Shown here: in pieces, positions 35,473 to 46,964 of the stretch
How the letters are laid out: every line of letters begins with the position of its first letter
Numbering within the stretch: position 1 is the stretch's first letter
Assembly: GCA_033032865.1 (NCBI GenBank)
Contig: JAWHQI010000065.1
Location: forward strand, 7,192,001 to 7,256,000
Length of the DNA: 64,000 bases
Source of the DNA: Dactylorhiza incarnata
Lineage: Eukaryota; Streptophyta; Magnoliopsida; Asparagales; Orchidaceae
Direction: 5' to 3'
The notes under the pieces: generated by a model
Database searches by the model: none
The model's input: the letters and a program-made list of their open reading frames with translations, nothing else
What the model was told of the DNA's origin: nothing
Position numbers and translations under genes: made by a program

Positions 35473-35504
35473 TGGTTTTGTCATGACTAGTCATGACAAA
35501 ACCA
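35473..35504. repeat. Perfect 32-nt palindrome at U3 start of B
   Basis: TGGTTTTGTCATGAC, then TA, then GTCATGACAAAACCA: every base pairs with its mirror partner. It lies about 34 bp inside the LTR terminus. Diverged versions are at 22498-22530 and at about 38219-38250 in D (spacer TAG). Confidence 0.92.
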
Positions 35505-35542
35505 ACTTAGGGGTCTAGCTGTTTGGGGGATGTTACATCATC

Positions 35543-36130
35543 GATGGGAAGGGCTTGAGTCGTTTGGGCAGGTTCTAAGCGAGCTACATCTCTAGCATCT
35601 TTTTCCACTATCTCTTCTGTAGCTTCAACATGATCAGGAACTTGATGTGTCAGAGTGATCTCAGCTGTCTTGGGAGGAGATGATTCAGTCACATTGACCG
35701 TCTTTACATAACACTCCCGAGCTTTCTTAGGATCACTTTTGATTTGATATTGTTTACCGTTCAAAGCAAACTTCACAGCTAGGTGGAAACTGGAAACCAC
35801 CGCTTGATATTCATTCAGAATTGGTCATCCGAAGATTGCGTTGTAGCTGCGCGGAGATTCAATGACTATGAATTCGACCAACTTCTTGATTCCTCCAAGT
35901 GTCACAGAGAGTGTGACACTTCCTTCCACTTCTTTTTTCTCTCCGGAGAAGTAGTAGAGCGGCCCTTCGGTGGAAAGCAGAGTCTTTCCAGTCTTCAGGG
36001 CTTCAAATGCCGGCTTGAACAAGAGGTTCACCGAGCTTTCGGTATCAATCAGAATATTTTCCACTGTATAATTTTCGATTACCGCCTTAATGACTACAAC
36101 ATCATTGAAGGGATTGACGGTTGGAGGTAG
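35543..36130 (-). pseudogene. Ty3/gypsy aspartic protease and linker to RT (element G)
   Basis: On the minus strand the frame reads DDLPPTVNPFNDVVVIKAVI, then the protease site ENILIDTESSVNLL and the flap/C-terminal part SPRSYNAIFG. The active-site triad is DTE instead of DTG/DSG, so the essential glycine is lost. At about 35824-35822 the codon after IFG is TGA where the family has Arg (GRP); CGA to TGA fits methyl-C deamination. The same frame continues through AVVSSFHLAVKF and a Pro/Glu/Thr-rich linker to LPIDD, where B interrupts it. It then resumes at 10586 with the start of the RT domain. Confidence 0.85.
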
Positions 36131-36479
36131 GTCATCTTACCCGAAGGTGACCAACCCCCTAACAGGAGCAGAAGAGGAGGTAGCAGCGACCTTTAAGCGG
36201 AAGACTCTTGCGAGAATAGCTTTCCTGGAGGATTTGAGCCCTGCTCCTCCATGAATGCAGAAGAGGTAGCCCAATGCACCCTCATCGTTGGCTTCCACGC
36301 ATTCATTCAGATAACCAACGTAGCCAAGGTGGCCAACGTCGCCTACTTCTTCACACTCCCAACGAGCTTCCACTACATCTTTGTTCTTAGAGGTTTAACC
36401 TTTTGCAAATCTCCTCTCAGGACTAAGTCCTGTAGCTTTCCTTTTTTCAGGAGCTTCTCCACCAGCATTCAGAGAGATC

Positions 36480-37922
36480 GACAGTTCTCTGTCAAATGCC
36501 CTCTCTCCCTGTGATGTTCACAGTAGAGGGAGAGATTTCTAGATTTTGGATCTGATTGCCGCGAAGCAGGCATTTTGTAAAAGGGCTGCTTTTGAAGCAC
36601 TTGGACAACCTCGCTCATGGACATATTAAGCTCGGTAAAAGACTCTTGAGAGTCTTTGAAAGAAGGTTATGATGAGGTTGAGAAAGGTGGTTGGAAGAAC
36701 TGGACCTGATAGATAGGTGTTGATTTAGGAGATGGAGCATCGAGGATTGGCAACAAAGGTCCCTTTGGCTAGAACTGTTGGTGACCCTGATAAGGACGGT
36801 GATGGTGGAAGTTCCTTCCCCTTTGAGTGAGAGGATGGAACTCTTGACGAGGGGGTTTCGTCGACTGCTGCGTAGGAAATAAACCAGTAGAGCCCTTCTA
36901 ACTGGCTCTGGATGTTAAGTTGGAAACATAGTTGGGGTTACTGATTTCCCCTTCTATGAACCGTTTGGCGATGCTGATTAGCTCTTGATAAGATCTGGGT
37001 TCCCGAGTGGTGACTTCAAACTTAAGAGGGCGTTCCTGGAGACTGTTCACTAAAGCCACCATATAAAGAGAGGGATCAACATCCCTTACCAAGAGGATCT
37101 CTTTCTGGAAGCGATCCACAAAGCGAGCTGGAGGCTCGCTTTCTCCCTGCTTAATTCTGAAGAGGGCTACGAGGACACTCTTCTTTTCCTAGAGGTTGCA
37201 AACCTTAGGAGGAGCTCTTGCCTAAGAATGAAAAACTAAGTAATGGACTAGGGAGGTAGTTTGTAGAACCACTCCCATGCTTGCCCATCAAGGGAGGTGA
37301 TCAAGAGCTTGCAACTCATCGCATCTGAGAGAGATCTCAGAGCGACATCAGAATCAAAATCCTGAAGGTGAGAGACTGAGTCACTCTCTCCGGTAAACAT
37401 AGGCAATCGAGGCTCCCTGAAGCCATTGGGAATAAGCTCCTAACAAACTCTATCAGTAACAGAAGAAGGCTCCTCCGCTTCAACAGTGTCGGAAGGAGCA
37501 GAGGGGAAGGCAGCAGCATAAGTTGGAGGATAGACATAATCCTCCTGGAAGTTCAGCGCTCGGGATGGGGTTCCATGAGCTGCAGCTCTAAAGTAGTCAC
37601 AGCGGGATGCGAACTCATCAGCTTGAGACCGCAGAGGAGCTGTGGGCTGGGGGACTGCATGGTATAGAGCGTGATCTCCAACTAAAGGATCCGGGGTGGC
37701 GATCTGATCGGTCTGAGGAATTATCTTCTGGGAGATCGCTTGTAGGATTTGGTTAATGGATTCAAGTTGCCGGGCGGTCTCCTGCCGAGCCTGGGCGGCC
37801 TCTCGACGAGCTTGCTCGAGGTGGAGCTTGACGGGTAGCTCAAGTGCTTCTAAGGAGATTGCACTGCTCGGGGAAGGGTGACAGCTGGTAGGCTGATTGG
37901 GTTGGATTTCGTGGTCTAACAT
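36480..37922 (-). pseudogene. Ty3/gypsy gag of element G, degraded
   Basis: The ATG at 37922 opens MLDHEIQPNQPTSCHPSP followed by a coiled-coil-like LEQARREAAQARQETARQLE (frame open to 37440). The capsid-type core is recognisable at 37119-36898 (MDRFQKEILLVRDVDPSLYM, ALVNSLQERPLKFE, YQELISIAKRFIEGE). A nucleocapsid motif C-x2-H-x4-GH-x4-C (CEHHRERGHLTENC) lies in another frame at about 36525-36480. Several stops and frame changes separate these parts. The zinc motif form and the RT suggest the Tat group of Ty3/gypsy elements. Confidence 0.75.
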
Positions 37923-38184
37923 CTTGTCTGTCCACTGGATTCACCTAAGCACACCGATCTGAAGGTCACATGTTCGTTCTGTTGGCACAAAAATTATATC
38001 TCCAAAACTCACACTTCAAAAGGATGAGGGAAAACTGTGGAGTGACAGTTACTTGGGATAAAGGATGCCAGAAGAGAGGTTGCTAAGTAAGAAGTCTGCT
38101 TTGATTGATCAAAACGGGGTTACAGGAGGGTCTAAAACAGGTCAGGGTGAGAGGTAGAAAAGAGACAAAATTCGAGGCCGCTTT
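37923..38184 (-). other. Leader and LTR end of element G
   Basis: Non-coding. A degenerate primer-site candidate (ttttgtgccaacag on the minus strand near 37990) resembles TGGCGCC-type sites but is not convincing. The sequence up to 38184 continues at 49688 across the D insertion. Confidence 0.45.
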
Positions 38185-38449
38185 TGTAACATCCCTCCAA
38201 CAACTAGACCCCTAGGATGGTTTTTGTCATGACTAGGTCATGACAAAACCCTAGGAAGCACAAAGAGATCATAAGACCTTAGGCAAGTGGATGAAGACCA
38301 TATTGGTCTGCAAATAGTGCATTCAAATTACCCAATCTAGGGTTGGCTTTAGGGTGTCACCATGACCCATGCCCCCACCATGACATGCTTAACCCATTAA
38401 GGGGTCCCTTCGTAACACCTCAATTATCCAATCGTAGAAAGAAAGGTAT

Positions 38450-38765
38450 TTTGAAGTCAGAGCTAGCGCCGACGCTAGGTACTAACGTTGGCGCTAGCGG
38501 TTGTCTAGACGAACTGTCGAGATGATCTCTATACCATTGAGACGAGCTCTATGCCGTCGAGATGCTAGCGCTAGTGCTGGCGGTAGTGGTGGTCTAGATG
38601 AACCGCTGAGACGAGCTCCATACCGTTGAGACGAGCTCTCTACCATCGAGACGCTAGCGCTGGCGTTGGCGCTGGCGGTAGTGATCGAACCGGCGAGCTT
38701 CGTTCCATTGAGAAGCTTGTGCTGGCGCTAGCGCTAGCGCCGATGGTAGCTGAACCGACGGAATG
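38450..38765. repeat. GCTAGCGC/GGCGGTAG palindromic array in D LTR
   Basis: Units such as gcgctagcgc, gctagcgctggcggtag and gacgagctc-taccgtcgagac repeat irregularly; GCGCTAGCGC is a perfect palindrome. B has an unrelated TTCGACGAA array in the same broad region of its LTR. A related GCTAGCGC/GGCGGTAG cluster lies at 48720-48925. Confidence 0.75.
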
Positions 38766-41289
38766 CGGCTAAGATCCATTTTGGTGGAGTAAATCATAAC
38801 CAAGGGAGGCCAAAGGCCTTCACAATTGATAGGGATTCATTCCACCTATCAGTTAGGAGAAGATTAAGAGGTTTTCCAACCCTCATGAGGGATGAATTTA
38901 ATGGTTTTTAGGGATGACTGAAATTTCACCATTAATGGTGTTAATAGTGGAATCCCAAGCTTTACCCCTTCCCCTCCCCGAATTGGCTCCTTAAAAAGCC
39001 TCAATGGGTGAAGGGAAGGAGTTTCCCCCACATTTTTTAGAAGAAATCGAGCCTCTAAACTCATATCGGCATGACACCAAAAGCTTCACGGCCAACAATG
39101 GTGGTCCAATGATCGGCGCGGCTTCATGCCACCACACAGGTCCTCCCCCTCTCCTCTCTCTTTGTGGATAGATCTTATCATGTTGGGCACAAGGTTTGAG
39201 GTCAATTGGCCTTGGATCGGTATGGCCGAAATCTTGGGTTCAAGCTTTAATTTTCTTGCCTTAATCCCCGATTCCGGCCACCTCCGTCCGGCCAACCACT
39301 GTCCATCGCCGACCGCCACCTCAACGGAGGTGGTGGTGACATTGGCCTGCCGAGAGAGGGTCTAGGTGGCCAAGAAATCACCTCCCAAGTTGGTACAGGT
39401 CGGGCCAATTATGGACGTTGGCTGATTGGAGAAGATGAACTGATGCCCTCCATTTTATTTAGACATATTATACAATTTTATGATTATTTAACGTCATAAT
39501 TTCTCCTAGAAATGCATGTTTTTAAAACTGAAAACTGAAGCCCTTAGAGGCCGTTTTAGGAAAAGTAGCTAAAGAAAAAAGTTGTAGATATTTGTGTCTA
39601 GTTTAATTTAAAATTAATTTGAGCCGATTTAGCCCACTGGTTTGACTGCAGCACTCAGTTTGGTGCAAGGTGTCATAAGGTTGACCAGAAATTAAGATGG
39701 GTGATCCCACTAAACTACTCACCCAAACACCTTTAAATTTATACCATAGGCTGGATATACCCTTACCCTTAACATATCCAAAAATGGGAATTTTTGGAGG
39801 AACTTTTTCTATAGTTTTTGTAGAAATTTTATAAACCATGTATGAATCAATTTTAGGGTCTAGAGACCTCCAAACCCTACCAAATTTTGGTGAATGGTCC
39901 TTAGGGCCATGACATGACTCTGGTAAAAATTTCATCTAATTTTGGATTGATTTGTTTGGGTAATTAATTAACCCAAATTTGGTCAAACTAGAGGATATTA
40001 GGACAAAGGTGCACTTGATGGATTTGAGGGGTCCACCCTCATCCAAATGCCGTGAAATCTTGGCCACTGATTTAACATCATATAAAACACCTCCACAGGT
40101 GGTTTTGGGTGGTTTGGGGTGGATGTGCCTTAGAACTCTAGTGTGAACCCTATAGTTGTATATTGAACCTATTGAAGGACATGAGGTCATATGTCCTTGG
40201 AAGGACTTGAAACATGGTAGGTAGTTTTATGGGGTGGAAATAAGCCCCGGATAATTTTGCCAGAATTTTGAGTGACATTAATCCCCAATGAATTGCTTAT
40301 TATTTAATTAGTTCACCTTCTTCCAAAGTGAAATTTCATGTCCATACATGCTAGGATAATTATGAAACTTTGTCGGTGAGATTATATTGATGATAATATT
40401 CTCTAATAATTTTGCTATGAATTTTGGGTCGATATATATAGTACCTCATTCATAACCCCCAATATATGCCCTATTGATAAGAAAATTAATAATGGACTTA
40501 ATACTCACTGGAAAATCATGAAACTTGGTCAGAGGACTCTATAGTGTAAGAATATTATCTATAAATTTTAGTATAATTTTTCGAGGAGTTTTTATATGGT
40601 TTTCTTCACAAAGTGCCCTATGATTTGTTTATTTAAATAAAGGATTTATATGGTCAAATGAATTTGAAAAATTATGGAACTCAAGCAGTGAACATTTCTG
40701 ATCACCTTAGGCACGAGTTAATTTTCTTGTAATTTTTGGATGAGTATTTTTGGTTTTTTTTTGTTAACCCTTGATTTTGATAGATTAGTCCATATTTTAA
40801 TTGGAGGTCAAAAACTTTCTGGAATTTTATGAATTTCATATGTGGCTGTTATGTTGATGATATATAGTTGTACAATTTTTTGTAAGGTCATAGATTATCA
40901 GAAAACCATACTTAGTGTTTAAAGTCATAGGTTCCCTGATTTTGAAGAAATTATAATAAATGCCAAATAAATTAGAAAAATTATGAATTTCTGGAGATAG
41001 TCTTAAAATGTCATAACACACCCCCAATAATAATCTTGGGTCATTTGGATGAATATTTGGAGTACCTCTTCTCATGCACCTAATGCAGTTCAAATGGTCT
41101 GCGTATAGTGAAAACACTGAACTAAGATAATAATATGGGTCTTACATGGGAAGTTACAGAATTTGGTGCACCCAGACTGATTGAGTTTGGAAGGGGTCAC
41201 CAAAGGAAAGTAGGAGTAAGAAGTCTGGTTGGCTAGGAGGCAAGAGTGTGCTTGGGATTGATGAAAGATTGTCATTTCCTATGAGTGAA

Positions 41290-41939
41290 TGTGAGAATTT
41301 GAAAATAACGGAATTTTTATTTCCAAAAAACATCTATTACAAGAGTATTGCCTCCTTTATAAAGACTAGGAGGGAAACAGTAAAATACAAATACACGATG
41401 TGGGACTAAATACAAATACAAATACACAAGAGAGCTGGGCGGTCTGAGCGATCATGAATATTGAGACCGCAGCGACCTCTGCGATCTGGAGTGAGATCGG
41501 GCGGTCACACTACAGGAGGAAGGTCGTGTGACAGAGGAGACCGTCTGGTGGTTAGACCGTTGTGGCGAACACTTCCCTATAAGGGAGAGATCGGGGGGAT
41601 CAGATCGCTTCTCTCCACAAGAAGCGATCCGGTATATCCGAGATGAACCGTCAGTCTTGTACTTGGAGCCCGCTGAGACCGCTGGCTCTAGACCGCTTGG
41701 AGAGGTAGAATGATGTTGATCTTCACAAGGCGCGACCTCGTATACTTGAGGAGAAGTCGCGGTCTGAATCTGGGAGACCGCGCAGACCGCTGTCTTGTAA
41801 CCGCGCAACTTCAATTTATCTTTATCTGGCGCGATCTGGTACATCAGAGGGAAAGCCGCGGTCTGATTACTGGAGACCGCACAGACTGCTGGCTTCAGAT
41901 CGCGGGAGTTCAAACCTTCGAGACCGCTTGGCTCTAACA
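41290..41939 (-). repeat. 3' LTR of Copia-1
   Basis: 650 bp, TGTTAGAGCC...AATTCTCACA in element orientation. The polypurine tract GCGGGGGAG is at 41948-41940. It is dense in GCGGTCT / AGACCGC words on the plus strand. Confidence 0.88.
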
Positions 41940-44900
41940 CTCCCCCGCAAGCTGGAGCATTTATATCAATCATGCCTAGCTTGTTACACACACCGGAGAA
42001 GGACGAAGATATAGGTTTGGTGAAGATATCAGCCAGCTCTTTATCTGAAGTAACGAAGGGAGTGCATATTTGTTTCTTCAAGATTTCTTCCCTGATGAAG
42101 TGGCAGTCCACTTCAATGTGTTTGGTTCTCTCATGAAAGACTGGGTTCTGAGATATATAGATTGCAGCTTTGTTGTCACAGAACATCGGTAAAGGATGGT
42201 TGTAAACTTCTCCTAAGTCTAGAAGGAGAGTCCGTAACCACTTCAACTCGCACGTAGTTTGGGCCATGCTCCTGTATTCGGCCTCAGCACTTGATATGGA
42301 CACCACTGCTTGTTTCTTGCTCTTCCAGCTTACCAAATTTCCTCCCACGAAGGTACAGAACCCAGATGTGGATTTCCTATCCCCTTTATCATCAGCATAG
42401 CTAGCATCAGAATAGGCTTCTATCTTGAGGTGGTTGTTCCTTTGGAACAGAAGTCCTTTCCCCGGAGATCCTTTAACATATTCTAATATTCTTAAAGCAG
42501 CTTGAAGATGACATTCCTTCGGAGCTTGCATGAACTGGCTGACCTTCCCAACAGCATAGCAGATATCAGGTCTTGTTACAGTTAGGTAGATGAGCTTGCC
42601 TACAAGGCAACGATATCTAGTGCTATCAAGAAGAGGAGGAGAGTCATCATTCCAGAGTTTGTCGTCTCCAACTGCCATTGGATATTTAGCAGGTTTAGCA
42701 CCAAGAAGGCCTGTTTCTTTTAGAAGGTCAATGGCATACTTCCGTTGTGAGAGAACAATGGAGCTATGCTTCCTTGAGATTTCAATGCCCAGAAAGTACT
42801 TGGGAGTCCCCATATCTTTTGTCACAAAGTGTTGGAGGAGATGTTTCTTTGTAAGGGAGACACCTTCAACATCATTGCCTGTGAGAAGGATGTCATCAAC
42901 GTATACAGCTAGAACAACCATTCCATGAGATGTCTTGCGAATGAAGAGAGAGTGATCCGCAGAGCTACGGACAAATCCAATGATCTTGATAACTTCATTA
43001 ACTTTTTCAAACCAGGCGCGAGGACTTTGCTTAAGACCATAGATTGCCTTCTTTAGCTTACATACACGAGTCTCCCCCGGAGCAACATACCCTGGAGGTT
43101 GCTCCATGAAAACAACCTCTTGAAGATCTCCATAGAGAAAGGCATTCTTGACATCCAACTGAGAGAGCTCCCAACCTTTGTTGACGGCCACAGAGAAGAG
43201 GACCCTGATTGTTGTAAGTCGAGCGACAGGAGAGAAAGTGTCAAAGAAGTCTACTCCATATGTCTGAGTAAAACCTTTGGCCACTAAGCGCGCTTTGTAG
43301 CGGTCCACAGAACCATCAGCGCGATATTTGATCACAAAGACCCATCTACACCCGACAACGTCCATCCCAAGAGGTGGAGGAACAAGAGTCCAAGTGCCAC
43401 GGTCCTGAAGGGTGGAGATTTCCTCATCCATGGCAGCCTTCCACTGTGGGATGGCAAGAGCCTCCTGATAACTGGTTGGGGTGGCAGTATCTGTAATCGC
43501 AATAGCAAACGCTCGAGCAGAGGGAGTAAGTTGAGCAAAAGTGACCACATCGTGAATAGAATGTTGAGTACAAGAGCGAACTCCCTTTCGAAGAGCAATA
43601 GGGATGTCTTCAGTGGTAACTGTTTCTGCAGGAGAGTCATCATCGGAAGAAGATAGTGCTGTCCCAGGAGTTGGGAGAGAAGGCCCCGGAGTCGGAGGAC
43701 AGGTTGAAGGAGATGTTGGAGGTGGTGGAGGTAGAGGAAGAGGTGGCGGAATTGGGAAAATAGGTGGTGGTGGTGGAGAGTGAATGAGGGGTGTGGTTGG
43801 AGGAGTCGCAGAAGGCAGAGAGGTGGAAGAGTTAGAAAAGTAGGGAACGGTTTCAAAGAAGGTGACATCCGCAGAAACATATTGTTTGCGAAGAAGAGGA
43901 TCAAAGCAGCGATATCCTTTCTGAGTTGGAGAATAACCCACAAAAATACATTTAACAGCCCGAGGAGAGAGTTTGTCCCGACCGGGGGAAGGAATGTGGA
44001 CAAACGCAGTACAACCGAACACCTTGAGAGGTAGGGAGAAGGGTTGGGAGGTGGGATATAGTAGAGAAAAGGGAGTGGAGCCTTGAAGAAGGGTGGAGGG
44101 AATGCGGTTGATGAGATAGCAGGAGATGAGAATGGCATGACCCCAATAAGGTTTGGGCATATTCATCTGGAAGAGTAAGGTGCGAGCCATATCAAGGAGG
44201 TGACGATTCTTACGTTCCGCGATGCCATTTTGTTGAGAAGTGTAAGGACAACTTGTCTGATGTAGAAGACCATGATTCATGCAAAATTCAGAAAATTGAT
44301 TGGAAACATACTCTTTAGCATTATCAGTGCGAATAGCCTTGATAGATACTCCAAACTGAGTAGAAATTTCATTATAAAAGGTTTTGAAAACAGAAAAAAG
44401 TTCGGAGCGTTCTTTTAACAGATACACCCAAGTACATCGAGAGAAGTCATCAATAAAAGTAACAAAATATAAACTACCCCCACCCACAGTCTTGGTAGGA
44501 GAAGGACCCCAGATGTCCGAGTGGAGGAGATCAAAAGGACGAGTCGAGCTACATCCATGCCTGGCAGGGTAGGAAGCCCGATGGTGTTTCCCTAGTTGAC
44601 AAGCCTCGCAGTGGAGAGGAGAGACATCTTTGGTGAGGTGAGGTAGAAGTTGATACAGCAGCCGAGGTGGAGGATGACCAAGACGGAGGTGTCATTGATG
44701 AAGAGAATCAGAGTCGGTAGAAGCAGAGTGGGCAGTAAGAACGTCAAGGAAGTAGAGGCCTCCACTCTCAGTCCCAGTAGCAACTGTCTCCTTCGTATGA
44801 AGATCCTGAAAATAACAGTTAGTAGGAGTAAACATAATAGAGCATTGTAATTGTTGAGAGAGAGCCTTGACGGATAGTAAGTTGCACGGAAAAGTAGGCA

Positions 44901-45999
44901 CATAAAGGGTGTCCTGAAGAGAGATAGTCGGAGTGACTGGAACAATTCCAGTCCCACACACATGTGAGGGAGAACCATCCGCTGTTAGAACCGGGGGTAA
45001 ATTCCTGTGCTCCAGCAACTGGGAGAAAAGATGAGGGTTCCCTGTCATATGGTTCGTAGCTCCAGAATCAATGAGCCATTTACCTTTAGTAACCACGTGC
45101 GCGCTACCTGAGGAGGTAGCAACTGAAGCAGACGGAGATGAAGTACCCGGTTGTGAAGTAGCAGCAAGAGGGCGAAGGTGAGGATGCTTGAGATAACAAC
45201 GATCAATTGGGTGGCCCCTCCGACCACAATGAGAACAGACGGGCCGCGGAGGTCCACGACCACCCAGAGATCCACCACGGCCACTAGGGTGACCTCGGTC
45301 AGCCCGGTGAGCAAAGCTCTCTGGAGTAGGTGGGGAAGACAACAGGGGTCGTTGGAGAAGAGAGGTAACAGCAGAGACCCGAGCAGCGGTGGCATCAAGA
45401 GTTGGAGATTCAGCTTCTCCAAGGATTTGTTGCCGTATCATGTCATAGGACTCCGTAAGACGGAGAAGGTAACACACAACCAGGAGTTCCTGGAAGTGTT
45501 TATGCTGTTCAGCAAGATCAGCAGAAAATGGGCGATGCTGAAGGAGTTCAGCCCCAAGGGCCTGAACAGTTTGATATGCTGTGGTTGGATCCATGGTGGG
45601 GCGGGCAAAGAGATCGGCATATAAGGTGTAGATGCGGGAGGTTTTGGCCCCTTTGGAGTAAAGGGCCGCAAGATGATTCTAGGCTGCCTTGACAGTCTCA
45701 TCATGACGAATGATAGGGAGACACTCATCAGAGAGACTGTTAGCGAGCCAGGTGCGGACAAGAGCATCACTAGCATCCCAATCATCAAGGGTAGCAGAGC
45801 CATGGGGAGGAGGATCATCGGTGAGATGGTGGCGCTTGCGTTGGGAGCGTAAGAGGAAGGTGAAGGAGACACTCCAATCAGGATAATTAGAGCTAGTGAG
45901 CTTGGAAGAGGTGCCAAGATTCCCAGAGGGGGTAGAGATAGCCACAGGAGGTGGCAGGGGTTGGGGGGGTGGGGTTGGATTCACAGATGGGGAACCCAT
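41452..45999 (-). pseudogene. Copia-1 gag-pol polyprotein (Gag, protease, integrase, RT, RNase H), two nonsense mutations
   Basis: One continuous minus-strand frame from ATG 45999, interrupted only by a TAG at about 45678 (within Gag) and a TGA at about 44691 (before the integrase zinc region, where TGG is expected). Order: Gag with zinc knuckle CSHCGRRGHPIDRC (about 45240-45200); protease WLIDSGATNHMTG (near 45065); integrase core with HSDIWGP (about 44520), RTDNAKEY (44330) and GIAERKN (44220); RT with QLDVKNAFLYG and YVDD (about 42900); RNase H with SDASYADD and SISSAEAEY; ending at ELADIFTKPI. The frame then runs past the polypurine tract into the LTR to 41452. The catalytic motifs are intact, so a stop-free sister copy would be functional. 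The pol part from 44487 is uninterrupted. Few mutations imply a young insertion. Confidence 0.92.
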
Positions 46000-46144
46000 G
46001 AGAAAGAAGATCGCGCGGCCTGGAGACGAAAGGCCGATCGAAGAGAGATCGCACAGACTGTGCGGGCAGAGAAAGAAAGATCGGCGGAAGATCGCACGGA
46101 CCGTGCGGTCAAAAGAAACAGAGACCGGTCGAAGAGATCGAGTC

Positions 46145-46155
46145 CTCTGATACCA
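46145..46155 (-). other. Primer binding site of Copia-1 (tRNA-iMet)
   Basis: Minus-strand TGGTATCAGAG immediately adjoining the LTR end (CACA at 46156). Confidence 0.88.
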
Positions 46156-46306
46156 TGTGAGAATTTGAAAATAACGGAATTTTTATTTCCAAAAAACATC
46201 TATTACAAGAGTATTGCCTCATTTATAAAGACTAGGAGGGAAACAGTAAAATACAAATACACGATGTGGGACTAAATACAAATACAAATACACAAGAGAG
46301 CTGGGC
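46156..46306 (-). repeat. 5' LTR remnant of Copia-1
   Basis: Matches 41290-41440 with at most a few differences, then stops abruptly at gagctgggcg. The remaining 499 bp of the LTR are missing. Confidence 0.88.
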
Positions 46307-46924
46307 GACTCTAGAAATAATTTGTTATGCAAGATTAACTCAATAATACACTAACCCACAGCCCGTTGCTATGGGTGGTTAGTTGGTTTGGTCTTACGAG
46401 CAGTAGGCTCGGTGGTTGTAGGTACATACGGGTTAGTCCGGCGAGCCGGTGGTTCGGAAGGTTGTTGTGACGGGTAGGTTAGCCCGGGGAGCCTAAGGCT
46501 CGGAGATATATAGTAATCATGATTGCATGTGCATAAGGGTGGTGGGTCTTCAGTATTGGACGGTCGTTCACACCGACGTCGATACGCTGACTCGGCAAGT
46601 GTGGTTTTACACTTGGCCAAGGAAAGACTGGTGGACCAGCCAGCAAGAGTACGCATGCGCTCTGCGTCTATGTTCTGCGCGTTGAGGCGTACGATAGGTC
46701 TAGGTTAGGTAGTGTGAATACCAACTTATAGGTGGGTGAGGCCCAACCCACTGCTTCCGTTTGCCACTACAGGGGTATCCTGGGAGTCTTAGCTAGCTCC
46801 AAAAAGGGGGAACTATAGGTCTGTGCGCATAGAGTCAGGTGTGTGTGTTGCACTTGTGTTATCATAACATTAATCAGCATAACTCTATATGTCATAGCAT
46901 AAGCATTGTGTTTCAACCCCTACC

Positions 46925-46964
46925 CCTATCGTATAAATTGGTATGAGACTTTTTATACGATAGG
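46925..46964 (+). other. Conserved hairpin of the giant LTR (D)
   Basis: Arms CCTATCGTATAAA (46925-46937) and TTTATACGATAGG (46952-46964) form a perfect 13-bp stem. A candidate TATA box (tataaatca, about 47011) follows. Confidence 0.85.

Larger units (their letters stand above)
10587..35537 (-). mobile_element. Element B: non-autonomous LTR retrotransposon with giant (~5.2 kb) LTRs
   Basis: Minus-strand element bounded by TCATC duplications at 10582-10586 and 35538-35542. The LTRs read TGTAACAT...GTCTTACA in element orientation. The upstream LTR is 30351-35537, followed by a tRNA-iMet primer site (30348-30337). The downstream LTR is 10587-22563 and is interrupted by E1. Without C, the interior is only about 1.85 kb (22564-22671 and 28610-30350) and contains no gag, protease, RT or integrase. 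It therefore resembles a LARD-like element in lacking coding capacity, but the proportions are inverted: very long LTRs and a short interior. All proteins for mobility must come from elsewhere; which family supplies them is unknown. Confidence 0.85.
30351..35537 (-). repeat. Upstream LTR of element B
   Basis: 5187 bp, TGTAACAT...GTCTTACA in element orientation. It contains, in that order, the 32-nt palindrome (35504-35473), the CCACCACCTC-CGTT-GAGGTGGTGG hairpin (34202-34225), the TTCGACGAA array, motif X, mini-hairpins and the long hairpin (31112-31072). A possible TATA box (tataaatca on the minus strand, near 31020) follows the long hairpin. It has no coding capacity. Confidence 0.92.
41290..46306 (-). 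mobile_element. Copia-1: Ty1/copia retrotransposon, 5' LTR truncated
   Basis: Minus-strand element inside the D LTR. Its 3' LTR is complete (41290-41939), but only 151 bp of the 5' LTR remain (46156-46306). No target duplication can be seen, as expected after the truncation. The D segment where motif X would be expected is also missing here, so the deletion probably removed both. Gag-pol has a single frame with two stop codons. Confidence 0.88.

Noticed and set aside
41461..41937. Open frames antisense to the Copia-1 LTR
   Set aside because: Arg/Gly-rich translation of the repeated gcggtct words; no start context or domain.
43332..44138. 268-codon frame overlapping Copia-1 pol
   Set aside because: It is a Leu/Pro/Ser-rich frame on the same strand as the clear integrase-RT frame, produced by the low-complexity Pro-rich linker.
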